Part shown: positions 33,363 to 45,215 of the stretch, in pieces
How the letters are laid out: every line of letters starts with the position of its first letter
How positions within the stretch are numbered: position 1 is the first letter of the stretch
DNA from: Zingiber officinale
Taxonomy: Eukaryota > Streptophyta > Magnoliopsida > Zingiberales > Zingiberaceae
Length of the DNA stretch: 64,000 bases
Direction: 5' to 3'
NCBI RefSeq assembly: GCF_018446385.1
Contig: NC_055988.1
Location: 164,808,209-164,872,208, forward strand
Translations under genes and position numbers: made by a program
The notes under the pieces: model-generated
Told to the model about the DNA's origin: nothing
Seen by the model: the letters and a program-made list of their open reading frames with translations, nothing else
Database searches by the model: none

Positions 33363-36300
33363 CTATTCTACAAAACACATACCAAGTTCCCTCCTAATAG
33401 AGGTGAACTCTACTTCGGGCAAAGGCTTGGTAAAAATATCGGCAAGATTAGATTGAGATTCAACATAAAGTAGTTCAATGTCTCCCCTTGCCACATGATC
33501 TCTAATAAAATGATGTTTCACCTTAATGTGCTTTGTCCTAGAGTGATGCACCGGATTTTTGGTTAAGTTGATGGTGCTAATATTATCACACAACACCTTA
33601 ACTTTAGAATAGTGACACTCATAATCTTCTAAAGTATGCATCATCCAAAGCAATTGAGCTACACAACTACCCATGGCCACATACTCGGCTTCGGTTGTGG
33701 ATAAGGCCACACAAGGTTGTTTTCTACTACTCCAACTTACAAGGGAAGGTCCAAGAAATTGACAACCACCGCTAGTACTTTTTCTATCTAATTTGCAACC
33801 CGCATAATCGGAATCGGTATACCCAATCAACTCAAAATTCCTAGTCCGAGGATACCAAAGACCTACATTAAGAGTACTCTTGATGTATCTCAAAATTCTC
33901 TTTACCGCTACTAAGTGTGATTCTTTGACACATGATTGGTATCTTGCACACATTCCTACGGCAAATATTATATCCGGTCTACTAGCGGTTAGGTATAGCA
34001 AACTACCAATCATGCTCCTATATAGTTTTGGATCAACTAATTTCCCTTCTTGATCACTATCTATCTTGGTATTAGTCCCCATAGGAGTAGATGCTCCTTT
34101 AGCATTTTCCAACCCAAATTTCTTAATAAGTTCTTTAGCAAATTTGGTTTGGTAAACATGGGTTCCTTCGCTGGTTTGCTTGACTTGTAATCCCAAAAAG
34201 AAACTCAATTCTCCAACAAGACTCATTTCAAACTCACTTTCCATGTGTTTGATAAAATCATGAAGAAGTTCATTATTTGTTGAGCCAAAAATGATGTCAT
34301 CAACATAGACTTGTGCAACAAAAATTTCCCCATCCTTAGACTTTAGAAATAATGTTGGGTCAATTGTTCCTCTTCTAAAGTCCTTGGAGATTAGGAAGGA
34401 TGAAAGTCTCTCATACCAAGCCCGAGGTGCTTGTTTTAACCCATATAATGCTTTCTTAAGCTTATAAACATGGTTTGGGCAATCTATATTTTCGAATCCG
34501 GGTGGTTGCTCTACATAAACCTCTTCCTTAATGAAACCATTTAAGAAAGCCGATTTTACATCCATTTGGTGGAGTTTAAAACCCATGTAAGCGGCATATC
34601 CTAATAATATTCGGATGGACTCTAACCTAGCTACCGGAGCATAGGTTTCATCATAATCAAGTCCTTCCACTTGATTGAAACCTCTAGCTACCAACCTAGC
34701 CTTATTTCTAGTGACTCTCCCTTGATCATCCAACTTATTTCTAAAAACCCATTTTGTTGTGACGATTGTACTCCCATTAGGTCTTGGAACCAACTCCCAT
34801 ACATCACTCCTTTCAAATTGGTTCAACTCTTCTTGCATTGCTAAAATCCAATCCGTATCAAGTAAAGCATCATTAATTGTTTTTGGTTCAAGTTGTGATA
34901 TTAGAGCAATTTGACTAGTATGATCCCTAAAGTAGGATCTAGTCCTTACCCCTTGTGCCACATCTCCAACTACTTGATTAATAGGATGATCTTGATGGTG
35001 CCTTAAGGTCCTTGGGGTAATGGAATCATCATTTTTGGAAGTATCATTGTTTACATTGTTTCTTTCATCATCCGAGCCATTTCTTTCTCCCCCTAGATCA
35101 ATACCCCCTAATTGTAGATTTTGCATTTCTTGAGTGATGTTTTGATTATTTTCAATTATATCCTTGTCAATAGAGGATTTTCTAGGGTAAGTCCTAGTAG
35201 ACTCATCAAACTCAACATTAGATGATTCCTCAACCATTTGAGTCCTTTTGTTGTATACTCTATATCCTCTACTAGTGGATGAGTATCCAACTAAAATTCC
35301 CTCATTAGACTTGGGCTCAAATTTTCCTAAGTCATCTTTGGTATTGAGAATATAAACCTTACAATCAAAGACCTTAAAATAGTGAATTGTAGGAATTGTG
35401 CCATTCCATAATTCAAATGGTGTTTTCCCTAAAAACTTATGAATCAAAACACGATTTTGGATATAGCATGCGGTATTAACCGCTTCGGCCCACAAATAGC
35501 TAGGTAGGGAGTATGCATTGAGCATGGTCCTAGCCGCTTCTTGTAAGACCCTATTTTTCCTCTCCACTACACCATTTTGTTGAGGTGTTCTTGGGCAAGA
35601 AAATTCATGTTTATAACCGTTATCCAAACAAAATTTAGAAAAGTTCAAGTTCTCGAACTCTCCACCATGATCACTCCTAATTCTATCAATTTTGATGTTC
35701 TTTTCATTTTCTACCCTCTTGGTAAACCCTATAATAGTGTCTAAAGTTTCCCCTTTGTGTTTTAAGAAATGAACCCAAGTATATCTAGAGTAGTCGTCTA
35801 CTATTACCAAACAATATTTGTTACCCGTTAAAGAGGGTGTTCTATGACAATCGAAAAGATCCAAATGCAATAATTCTAATGGTAATGAAGTGCTAGTTAA
35901 GGTTTTACCTTTATGTGATGACCTTGATTGCTTACCCTCTTGGCATGCATCACATAGTTTATCCTTGATGTACTTGATTTTTGGTAGCCCCTTAACTAGC
36001 TCCATCTTGGCTACCTTGGCTATGTTCTTCATGTTGATGTGTCCAAGTCTTCAATGCCATAGCCATCCTTCTTCTTCTTTAGACATCAAACACTTAATAG
36101 AGGGGTTAGAAGCATATGAAAGATCAACATAATAAAGATTTGCCTTTCTAAATCCTTCTAGCATCACATTCTCAAGATTCTTGTGTTTAACTATACACTT
36201 ATTTGGGTGAAACTCTACATTATATCCGGCATCACATAGTTGGCTAACACTAAGCAAATTAAATCCCATATTTTTAACCAACAAGACTTTATGAATGATA

Positions 36301-36455
36301 ATTTTGGGTGATACCTCAATTGTACCTTTACCTATAATCTTGAGCTTCCCACTATTCCCAAATGATACCGTTCCTTTCTTTATATAGTTTATTGTGGAGA
36401 ACTTGCTCACATCACCGGTCATATGTCTTGAGCAACCGCTATCCACAATCCACAT
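33363..36455 (-). pseudogene. pol of Sirevirus-like element (PR-IN-RT-RNase H)
   Basis: Minus strand. Protease: MWIVDSGCSRHMTGD (Asp-Ser-Gly). Integrase: CDACQEGKQ zinc part, VIVDDYSRYTWVHF (Asp), RSDHGGEFENL (Asp), PQQNGVVERKNR (Glu). RT: HQMDVKSAFLNG (motif A Asp), KALYGLKQAPRAWYERL, QVYVDDIIFGSTN. RNase H: GYTDSDYAGC, STTEAEYVAMGS. The C-terminus is SNLADIFTKPLPE. A TGA at 36048-36050 replaces the Arg expected after WLWH, in the GAG-pre-integrase region. All other catalytic residues are present. Confidence 0.9.
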
Positions 36456-36479
36456 ACTTGCATCCTTTTTCTCTTCTAC

Positions 36480-38147
36480 CTAGACAACATAAAACACACA
36501 ATTCTTTGGTACCCATGCACTTGATTCGGAAATATCATTCAAATATTTCTTAGGCACCCAAGCTTGTCTTGCCTTTCCTTTAGCATTCTTCTTAACATTG
36601 TTTCTATCACTTCTAGTGCCATTAATTAGAGACATGTATGCAACTTCCTTTTCTTTAGGTCTATATCCTATACCGGCTTTGTTGTAAACGGCTCTTTGGT
36701 CTCTAATGATCATATCTAAGTATTTGGATCCATTTGTAAACTTCACTAGACATGCTCTTAACTCAATCACATCATTCTTCAATTTTTCATTTTCTTCCTT
36801 GAGCATGCTTGACTCACTAGATGAACATGCATCAATTTTAATAAGCTTAAGCTTTCCCTTCAAGGTTTTTACCTTAGATTGTGATTTAACAAAAGCATTT
36901 TTGAGATGAGCAATAGTTTTGTAAAGAAATTCTACTTTGGGAGATTCTTTTACCTCATCATCATCACTTGATGATGATTCATCACTTGCTTCCTCTTCAT
37001 TTGATGACTCCTCTTCACTTGACACCTCCTCTTGACTTGATTCATCTTTGCCCTCTTCAAAAGCCATAAAGGCCATATGTCGAGTAACATGGCATAGCTC
37101 ATCTTCATCCGATAAGTCAATGCTTGGTGTATCCCATGTAGCTTGGGCCATCATGGCTTCCTTCTTTTTCTCCTTTTTCTTCTTCTCCTTTTCTTCTTTC
37201 TTCTTTAATTCCGGGCAATTCGGCTTGATGTGTCCTTTCTTGTTACATCCATAACAAGTGACATTAGTATTAAAGTTTGAACTTTGGCTACTCTTACCTT
37301 TTGAGGGTTGAAACATCTTCTTCACATCCTTTCTTGTGAATTTTCTTGATCTTCCCATCATCTTTTTGACATAGTGAGCCACTTCACTTGCCGACATTTC
37401 ATCATCACTATCCAATGATTCTTGCTCGGATTCGGATGATGAGGATTCCACCTTTTCCTTCTTCTTTTTCTTTTCCTTCTTCTCTACAACAAGAGCCATA
37501 CCTTTCTCTTTTGAAACCGCATTAGCTTGCTCATGAAGTTCAAATTCGCAAAATAATTCATCAAGTTTAACTAAAGAAAGGTCTCTAGAAACCTTATACG
37601 CATCAACCATTGAGGCCCATAAGGTGGTTCTAGGAAAGGATTGAAGAACATACCTTACTAGGTCCCTATTGTCAATTTTCTCACCTATAACATGAAGACC
37701 ATTTACTATTTCCTTGAATCTACCGTGCATTTGACTTACGGTTTCATTTGTCTTCATAGTGAAGGTTTGAAGTTGTCCCAACAAAAGATCTCTCTTGGCC
37801 CTTCTTGACTCGCTTGATCCTTCATTTAACTCAATGAGTTTCTCCCAAAGCTCCTTGGCGGAATCGAACGGTCCTACTTTGCTTAGTTGCTCCTTTGAAA
37901 GTCCACATTGTAGGGTTGTTGTGGCTTTTGCATTAGCTTGGGCCTTCTTTGCCATCTCCTTTGTCCACTCCTTGGTAGGAAGAGGTGCTCCCGATCCATC
38001 CTTCGGCTTTTCAAACCCATCTACAACACTAAACCAATTCTCAATATCATTCATTAAATAGTATTCCATTCTACCTTTCCAATATGCAAAGTCATTGCCA
38101 TCAAAGAAGGGTGGTCTAGCGGTGCTATATCCCTCTTGAAACGCCAT
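36480..38147 (-). CDS. gag of Sirevirus-like element
   Basis: 555 residues from the ATG at 38145-38147. The N-terminal FDGNDFAYWKGRMEYYL block is a copia gag (UBN2/DUF4219-type) start. SFPRTTLWASMVDAYKVS lies near residue 170, Lys/Ser/Glu-rich linkers follow, a CCHC knuckle (CYGCNKKGHIKPNC) lies at about residue 300, and a coiled coil in the last third. It ends WVPKNCVFYVV then TAG (36480-36482), in the same frame as pol. It should form the particle shell. Confidence 0.9.
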   Translation of the reverse strand: MAFQEGYSTARPPFFDGNDFAYWKGRMEYYLMNDIENWFSVVDGFEKPKDGSGAPLPTKEWTKEMAKKAQANAKATTTLQCGLSKEQLSKVGPFDSAKELWEKLIELNEGSSESRRAKRDLLLGQLQTFTMKTNETVSQMHGRFKEIVNGLHVIGEKIDNRDLVRYVLQSFPRTTLWASMVDAYKVSRDLSLVKLDELFCEFELHEQANAVSKEKGMALVVEKKEKKKKKEKVESSSSESEQESLDSDDEMSASEVAHYVKKMMGRSRKFTRKDVKKMFQPSKGKSSQSSNFNTNVTCYGCNKKGHIKPNCPELKKKEEKEKKKKEKKKEAMMAQATWDTPSIDLSDEDELCHVTRHMAFMAFEEGKDESSQEEVSSEEESSNEEEASDESSSSDDDEVKESPKVEFLYKTIAHLKNAFVKSQSKVKTLKGKLKLIKIDACSSSESSMLKEENEKLKNDVIELRACLVKFTNGSKYLDMIIRDQRAVYNKAGIGYRPKEKEVAYMSLINGTRSDRNNVKKNAKGKARQAWVPKKYLNDISESSAWVPKNCVFYVV

Positions 38148-38189
38148 TTCGATGCTTCGGTTGACGATGAGTTCTTCCGATGCGTTCCT

Positions 38190-38204
38190 CGCTCTGATAC
38201 CAAT
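38190..38204 (-). other. Primer binding site of Sirevirus-like element
   Basis: On the minus strand, directly after the 5' LTR, the sequence reads ATTGGTATCAGAGCG, the usual initiator tRNA-Met site. Confidence 0.9.
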
Positions 38205-39201
38205 TGTTAGAATCTTTGTGTTCGGCTAGAGGGGGGGTGAATAGCCTTTCTTTCGTTTTTCACCTACAACTTGTTAGTGGAAGATAAAGGAAACAAATGA
38301 ACAAGTATGAAAACAAAAGTTCAATGCTAACTCCCTTTGTTTACTTGGTCTCCACCTCCTTGAGGTGACTAATCCAAGGCGCACACACCCACACAATGAA
38401 GTTCCACTATAAACTTCTCCTTCTCGAATGACAATCGAAGGTGGAGAAACCCTTACACAATCTCCTCTTCCTTTTACAAAGTGAAAGTTAGGATCAGAAG
38501 GAAGAGTATGAGTGTCTGTAGGCTTGAGGATCACTTGATGAGCACTTTTTCGGTTTTAGAACAGTTGATCCTCTCCAAGCTCTTAAGAATTGCTTTTATA
38601 GTTTTCCCGACATCAGTCGACTGGTATACCTATCAGTCGACTGATGGGCTTTAACGGCACTAAGGATTTGACGAGATTTTGAGCCGCCACTTCATAACGG
38701 TCATCTACCAGTCGACTGGTACCATCACCAGTCGACTGGTACTTGCCTCCAGTTACCTTGGCGACATTCTGTCCATTCTGTGCCTTGGTACCAGTCGACT
38801 GGTGAAAGTGCCAGTCGACTGGTACCTTATACTTCTGAAATTTACAGCATTTTGTACCGTCTCAGTTTTACATTATTTTATACACTTGAATTTACTTCCT
38901 TAGCTTAGACTTCAAGCCTCCAAGCACCTTCCCTCAGCCTTACGCCCCTAGGATGCTTCTGTCTCCACGACTCCTCATCCTTGCGCTTGCCTTCAAGGGC
39001 TACCTTTGGCTCCGTCATGCTAAGTCTCCTTTTTGCCAATAGATCACACCTCCGGATCTTTCCTTGCCAAAACTTCATACTTGGTCTTTTCTTTGTATCT
39101 GCTCACTCAATACTTATGTTAGATCACAATTAATGCCTAGCTTAAACTATTTTAACCAAACATCAACAATGAGTAATGTCTTGAGCAAGATTGCTCCAAC
39201 A
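38205..39201 (-). mobile_element. 5' LTR of Sirevirus-like element
   Basis: Virtually identical to 29587-30583. Differences noticed: TTAGAATC against TTAGGATC at the edge, GTCGACTGG against GTCGATTGG, and ACCTTGG against ACCCTGG. Confidence 0.95.
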
Positions 39202-39206
39202 GACTT

Positions 39207-40213
39207 CTGCGCGGGGTCCTCTCAGTGGTTGATAATTGGAAGGCGGCTTCCGTTCGGCTTGAGCTGGTGGCTCGGCTGGTGCTTCCTTTTTCCTCGCCAG
39301 TTGTGCTTCCTCCACATTGATGTACTCGTTGGCCTTGTTCAACATGTGATCGTAGCTGCGAGGTGGCTTTCTGATGAGTGAATGGAAAAACTCACCGTCC
39401 ACAAGCCCCTGTGTGAACGCGTTCATCATAGTTTCCGAGGTGACCGTCGGGATATCCATAGCCACCTGGTTGAAGCGTTGGATATAAGCTCGGAGCGACT
39501 CCCTCGATCCTTGCTTGATAGCGAATAGACTGACGCTGGTTTTCTGATAGCGTCTGCTACTTGTGAAGTGGTGGAGAAATGCCGTGCGGAACTCTTTGAA
39601 GCTTGTTATTGATCCGTCCGGCAGCCTCCGGAACCACCGTTGTGCCGACCCCGAAAGGGTGGTGAGGAACACTCGGCACTTCACCCCATCTGTATATTGG
39701 TGTAAAGTGGCGGTGTTGTCGAACTTACCTAGATGGTCGTCTGGGTCAGTGGTCCCGTTGTATTCCTCGATCCCCGAGGGCGTGCAGTGCCTTGGTAGTG
39801 GGTCGCGTAGGATGGCCTCGGAGAATTGACGGTTGATCCGCTCGAGAGATGAATCTGTCTAGGGCGCCTTACCTTTCCTTGCGTCACGGATGGGTGCCTC
39901 GTCAGACGAAGAGCCTCGGTCGAGGTTGGCTTGCGCGACTTCTGACGGCGTTTGGAATATAGCCCGATGGAACGGTATCGAGGCGTGCGGAGCTTCCACC
40001 TGAGTGTCGGTCGGACCTTTGTTCTGGCCCCATATTGAGAGCTGCTCCGGCCGATCGTCTGGTGCCGTCCGATGCCGACGTTGCCTGTTGCGCTATCCGC
40101 TCGGCTTGAGCCTTTTGCTGTTGCTCGACTATCTTGGTCGCCCGTGCTTGGATGAGCGCGTCTAGTTCTTCGGGAGAGAGTGTCACCGTGAGTTGGCGTC
40201 CAGCTTCTTCCAT
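39207..40213 (-). pseudogene. E2 gag, N-terminal and capsid part
   Basis: The ATG at 40211-40213 gives MEEAGRQLTVTLSPEELDAL. A frameshift lies between the two blocks (about 39690-39900). The capsid block has SAQRWFRRLPDGS, YQKTSVSLFAIKQGSRES and MMNAFTQGLVDGEFF. It is cut at 39202-39206 by the Sirevirus-like insertion and continues at 29581. Confidence 0.85.
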
Positions 40214-40236
40214 CGTCTTTGCTCGAATTCAGGTGC

Positions 40237-40258
40237 GTTCCCACAGACGACATCAATT
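40237..40258 (-). other. E2 primer binding site
   Basis: On the minus strand it reads ATTGATGTCGTCTGTGGGAAC next to the LTR. It corresponds to the E1 site with two changes. Confidence 0.6.
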
Positions 40259-41175
40259 TGATCCTGTCCGAGCGCTGAGTCGATGAACGCTGGGGACGTG
40301 GCGCTCTCTGCTGTCTCCAACTCGTGATGTGGATCTCCGGCGGACCTGCAAAGAAGCCGAGCCGGGATGGGTTTCCCGGCGACGACCTTCCGACGCTCAA
40401 GTCAGGCAGCGAAGAAGAAGAGAAACGAAGTAACACTACTGTGGCTACAGTAATCAAGATTGCATACCTTCGTCGAAGTCTGGGTGTCCTTATATAGGAC
40501 CCCGGGGAGGCGCGAGCACGCTTCTCGATGTATGCACGCTTCCCCAAACATACCTCAGTAGGGTTGTGTCAGAAAAGCATACCTGCTGCCATTCCGCAAT
40601 CGTCCGAGCATATCCCGGATGTGACGGTGGAAACTTCCACCGTACGATACTCTGTCCGCTCCGGCCGCCGACCATACTGTTTGTCGGCGGCAGGTGTCTC
40701 GAGGATGAAGTTACCAGCTGTCCTTTTTGTCTCCTAGCGTTTTCACCTGCTCCCGGGCCGAGCGGACCAGCCGCTCGGCGCTCTTGGTTTCCGGGAATGC
40801 GCCTACCTTGGCCTGGGCGGTGAAGCCCTGCTTCTGTGCTCGGATGAGATTGCGCCTTATTGTCATGCGACTCGGCCGAGCATTCCGCTCGGCCCATAGA
40901 CTCTACTTGAACGTCGGAAACCCGACCCCTAGTCGGGCTGTCTTTCGTCCGGTCCGGGAGACCCCTGGTCGGATGTCCGGTCGGCACGACCCCTGTCCGT
41001 TCGGCACGACCATGGTGTTGACTTTCTGTTCGGTCCGGGAGACCCTTGGTCGGATGTCCGCTCGGCATGACCTCTGTCCGTTCGGCACGACCTTGGGGTT
41101 GACTTTCTTGATCGTTGACCTCCACGTGTCGTTGACCTCCCGCCAATGATGGTTCCCCGTCCTTACCATCGTATC
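40259..41175 (-). mobile_element. E2 5' LTR, truncated
   Basis: It aligns with 12671-13590 of the 3' LTR. The last roughly 210 bp are missing, and the sequence switches at about 41175 into the same LTR in the opposite direction. Confidence 0.85.
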
Positions 41176-41445
41176 ACGCATTGAGAAGCGTGCCCGCGCC
41201 TCCCCGGGGTCCTATATAAGGACCCCCAGACTTCGACGGAGGCATGCGATTCTCATCACTGTAGCCACAGTAGCGTTACTTTGCTTCTTCTTCACTGCAT
41301 GACTTGAGCGTCGGAGGGTCGTCGCCGGAAAACCTCTCCCGGCTCGGCTTCTTTGCAGGTTCGCCGGAAGTCTACGCCATCATCAGAGGATAACGAAGAA
41401 CGCCATGTCTCCGGCATCTATCGACTCAGCGTTCGGACAAGATCA
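41176..41445 (+). mobile_element. Inverted LTR end fragment
   Basis: Matches 12121-12389 of E0, including the TATA palindrome (GGGTCCTATATAAGGACCC near 41208-41226), and ends GACAAGATCA. Confidence 0.85.
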
Positions 41446-41700
41446 AACTCAATAGCAGTCGACCTGACAAAGGTTCAAGCCGATAGAAGCACGACTTATA
41501 TCCGGCCAATTAAAAATACTCGGGTCTTTTGAGCTCGGACCAAATCAATAATATTAATAGAGGATATTTTTGTGAAATCCCAAATAAAATGAATATTTCT
41601 GAGTGCGTATAAATTATTCTCTAATACGTGAATTAAAGAAAAGGCCGTCTTCCTTTAAAACTAATCAGGCGACCCAAATTACTTTAAAAAAATATTTATC
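41446..41700. repeat. Right copy of the duplication flanking E2
   Basis: Same sequence as 12390-12670, then it runs on into unique AT-rich DNA, so this copy marks the original locus. Confidence 0.85.
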
Positions 41701-44600
41701 CTTTTGTTAATAGTACAAAGAACAAACACAAGGAATAAAACGAAGTACCTATTGAATTTGATAAATTATCCAGTAAAAGGAAATCGAACATTTGTCCTCC
41801 GATCGTAATTTTAACTGATCGATCCAACCAGTCAATTCTCCTCCAAATTGTGCACAATATTATTTATTGAAGCATATATGGAAAAAAAAAAAAAAAAAGC
41901 ATAAAAGTAGATCCGTTATTTTAGTAATCTCTTTAGTATTGACCCCACAGACAGTGACAAATCTAAACAAAAAAAAAAAGTGCTCATAGAAGGAAGTTGG
42001 AGCTTGTCATCTTTCTCGCTGCCCCTGGAACTGCAGCATACTGGTGGAATTTTCCGAGAGCAAGGGGATGCTCAAGCACACCCCCGCTCTCCCCTAGATC
42101 TGCCACTGTCCACGGATATGGAGAGAGGTATAGGTACATAAATCATAGCACATGGTAAGATAAATCATAGATTGTCAATTCTTAAAAATCGATCTCTGAC
42201 CATTACGTTAGAGATATTATGCTTCCATCGCCTACGCTACGTCCTGAGGACAAAAGGAGGGCATAAAAGCAATAGTGATGCACGGACAAGGAGAATCTGG
42301 GCGATTTTCTGCTCTGCTTTATCTTTAACTGCAAGCTTCACTGACATAAATTAAATATTTGGATTACAAACAAAAACAAAAAAATAAGTGAAATGTAGAA
42401 CTTTGGTATTGGTATTGGTATTTAAGGGTTTAGAGAGGTTTGAGACAGAGAGGAGCAAAGTGTTCGGATTTGGGGTTCTACTGTTTAGTGTTTAGGGTTT
42501 GAGATAAAGAGGAGCAGAGTATTGGGATTTGGGGTTTTAGGGTTACTGGAAAAGGAGCTGTTTTTCTTAGGAGTGATTGCTCTGTTTGGAGCTGACCTGA
42601 TGCATGGTCCGTGTGGAGAGGCAGGCATGAGGCATCTTGCTGGGTCATCAAAATAATTTAACTTAGGAGAACATTTTGATTGATCAAAATCAACATGCAA
42701 AGAATAAAAGATTGATATGTTGATTCACATAAAACAGTAATAAAAAATTTAAAATAAAAAATTTAATCATTATTTATCTTCTTAATAAAAAATATATGCT
42801 TGTATTTTAGAACAAACTATAATAATTAAATATAGAAAATATCTCTCTTGATAAATATACGGACCTTAGCTCGTGGACGATACCTTAGATCGTGAAATCG
42901 TCTGTACAAGATTTAATGCTCTTGAAATTAATCCAAGTATCCATGTGTGAATTGGTCCAAGCACCTTGACTCCTTCAATAATTTTTTTAATTTTTTTTTA
43001 ATTTTATTTTAGGATATATTATATGTATTTAGGGTTTAAAATTTTAAGAGTTGAGTTATAATAGGTTTGAGTTAATAAGATTTTTCCTCTAGGGTTCAGT
43101 TTTCCTTTTGGATTATAGTGTTACAGATTAAAAATTTTAGATGCTCATGAAATATATTATATGTATTTAAGATTTAAGATTTAAAAATTTAAGGATTATG
43201 TTATAATAAATTTAAGCTAATAAAATTTTCCTCTAATGTATATATATATATATATATATATATATGTTTAAAATATTTTATTTTTTTTATTTTTAAAAAT
43301 ATATATATAAAGTAAAAATTATGAAAATGAATTGTAAAATATTCACAAATAATGTTCAGAAATAAAATTTATTAATAATATTAATTAATAAAATTCTTAT
43401 TAATATAATTAAAAAATAAAAACTTTTAAAATAAATAAATAAACATGTACTGTCAAGTTTAATCAGATAAATTTAAAATTTAAAAATTTTCAAGCAATTA
43501 ATGAACTAAAAGCTGATAACTTCTAAATTAATCAAATTTAAACTCGTAAAAAAATCTTAATTAAGTTTGAACAAGTATCTCGACAGTTTGATTTATTTTA
43601 ACTTTAACTTAATTTAACTCAATTAACTTATCAAATAAATTTAAACACCATAAAACTTAAAACTTAACTCATTTGCCATCCTACTGACCTACTCCTCCCT
43701 AAAAAAAATATTAGTTTTAGAAACGCAGCTTTACATTTAACAGGCAATAGGAAAAGAGAAGAATGCTCTTCTTTGCATATGATTTATATGTTTAATTTAG
43801 TTTTATTATTTAAAATTTTAGATATTCAATTTTTACTATTTTTAAAATTGACTAATTTAATTTTATAAAAAAATTCTTACTGACCATTGTATAAAAAGCC
43901 CAATGATTCAATATCATAAGTTTTTAACTTCCCAAGTATAACATGTTTGATGAAATTTAAATTTTTATCGTCTAAAAAATCCATCTCATCTATTAGTATT
44001 ACATCAAAGACATGTTATATTATAGTAAAATTGATTATATTCATTCTAAATGTCCTTCTTAATCTATCATTAATCTATCGTTATGTAAAAAAAATATAAA
44101 CTATAATATTAATTTATAATTGATCACATCAAATAATTAGAATATTGATGCTTTTTCTTTATCAAAAATATACGTCCACCGTCCATCGATCTCCATGTAC
44201 CGTTATAGTAAATCTGAGTAGAAGAGACAACTTCACATGCTTAAAATTAGCCGCAGCGGCAGAATGATGGGCGATGGGCCCACACCGCACTGCATTTCCG
44301 TAAACGCCAACGGAGGTCTCAACCGTTTGTTCGGCGTCTTATGTCGTGGCTCATGGTCGTTTGTTCCACCTTTACGACCCTTCTAGCAACTGCCAGACCG
44401 CTCGGCCCTTTATCCCGGCTTCTTCGGTTCTGTTGGTAACGCGACTCCTTGATTGACCCGGTCCGGTCCGGTGGTTAAAAGGGCCTTCCAGTAAAATTGG
44501 GTGGAGCCCATTTCTTCGAAGAGGACAATGATTAAGCCCATCCGTGGCCCATCCACGATGCGCCTTTCGAATCGCGTCTTCTAACGGATCCAGAAACTCT
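41701..44600. other. AT-rich intergenic DNA
   Basis: No gene recognised. It holds a diverged duplicate of about 65 bp with GTTTAGGGTTT-like words (42415-42545), a diverged direct repeat (43010-43110 and 43140-43230), a (TA)n microsatellite (43236-43265) and a degenerate relative of the MITE at 58529 (about 43420-43690). The last 350 bp form the upstream region of the protease gene. Confidence 0.6.
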
Positions 44601-44640
44601 TCTTCCCCAATCGCCTCCGCAACTGACGCCGGTGCGGTGG
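44500..44640 (+). promoter_or_regulatory. Putative promoter of the aspartic protease gene
   Basis: Three GCCCAT words (AGCCCATTTC, AAGCCCATCC, GGCCCATCC) resemble site II (TGGGCY) elements common in plant core promoters. No clear TATA box is seen. Confidence 0.35.
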
Positions 44641-44737
44641 AGTTACCCCTCCTCCGTTTTCTTCAACAGCTTTAAATTACCTCACATTCTGTCTTCTGCT
44701 CCCCCACTCGGCCTTGCCCGCTGCCTCAGCCGATCTC

Positions 44738-45178
44738 ATGGCGGAGGATCGTGCTATAGCTCACCGCCTGCGTTTTACGCTTTTTCTACTTGCGCTCTCG
44801 ACTGGGCCGGCGGCGTGCCGTCACCACCCGCGGCGGAGCACCGGATCAAAGGAAACCGCCACTCTCGACGTCTCCGCCGGCCTCACCCGAGCCCTCCACG
44901 CTGTCTCCTTCGTGCCCTCCGCCGGTTTTTTTCCAACCCGTAACCTCTCCGCCGCCGCCGCGGCGGAGGCAGCTATCTCCCTCCCTCTCCATTCCCGTGA
45001 TTTCCTTCCTTTCTCTGATGGCCAACGCCACCCCGACTACAAAGAACTCACACTCGCTCGCCTCCGCCGAGACGCCGCCCGCGTCCGTGCCCTCAACGCC
45101 CGCGCGGCCTTCGCTGTCGGTAGTGTCGCTGCGGCCGATCTGAAGCCCGTTGTGGAAGAGAAGTTTCTGGAGAGCACC

Positions 45179-45215
<37 letters not shown>

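Larger units (their letters stand above)
29587..39201 (-). mobile_element. Young Sirevirus-like Ty1/copia element, TSD GACTT
   Basis: LTRs at 29587-30583 (3') and 38205-39201 (5'), 997 bp each. I see only about three differences between them, so the insertion is recent. GACTT flanks the element at 29582-29586 and 39202-39206. The order on the minus strand is PBS, gag, protease, integrase, RT, RNase H, third ORF, purine tract. Gag-pol lies in one frame (38147 to 33363) but has two stops. 32273-33362 between pol and the third ORF, and 30600-31100, are non-coding and AT-rich, apart from the third ORF's first exon and its GTCGAC sites. Confidence 0.95.
12671..41175 (-). mobile_element. E2: nearly complete Tat-type Ty3/gypsy retrotransposon
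   Basis: In minus-strand order: 5' LTR (40259-41175, end truncated), PBS (40237-40258), gag, protease, RT, gypsy RNase H, a second RNase H of the archaeal-like type, integrase, the 64-bp array, an ORF on the opposite strand and the 3' LTR (12671-13798). Dual RNase H, antisense ORF and 3' tandem repeats are known hallmarks of the Tat lineage (Retand/Ogre/RIRE2 relatives). Three later insertions account for about 17.6 kb. The coding parts are broken. Confidence 0.85.

Noticed and set aside
42415..42545. Interstitial telomere repeat because of TTTAGGG words
   Set aside because: Only isolated TTTAGGGTTT words within a diverged duplicate of about 65 bp; no run of the heptamer.
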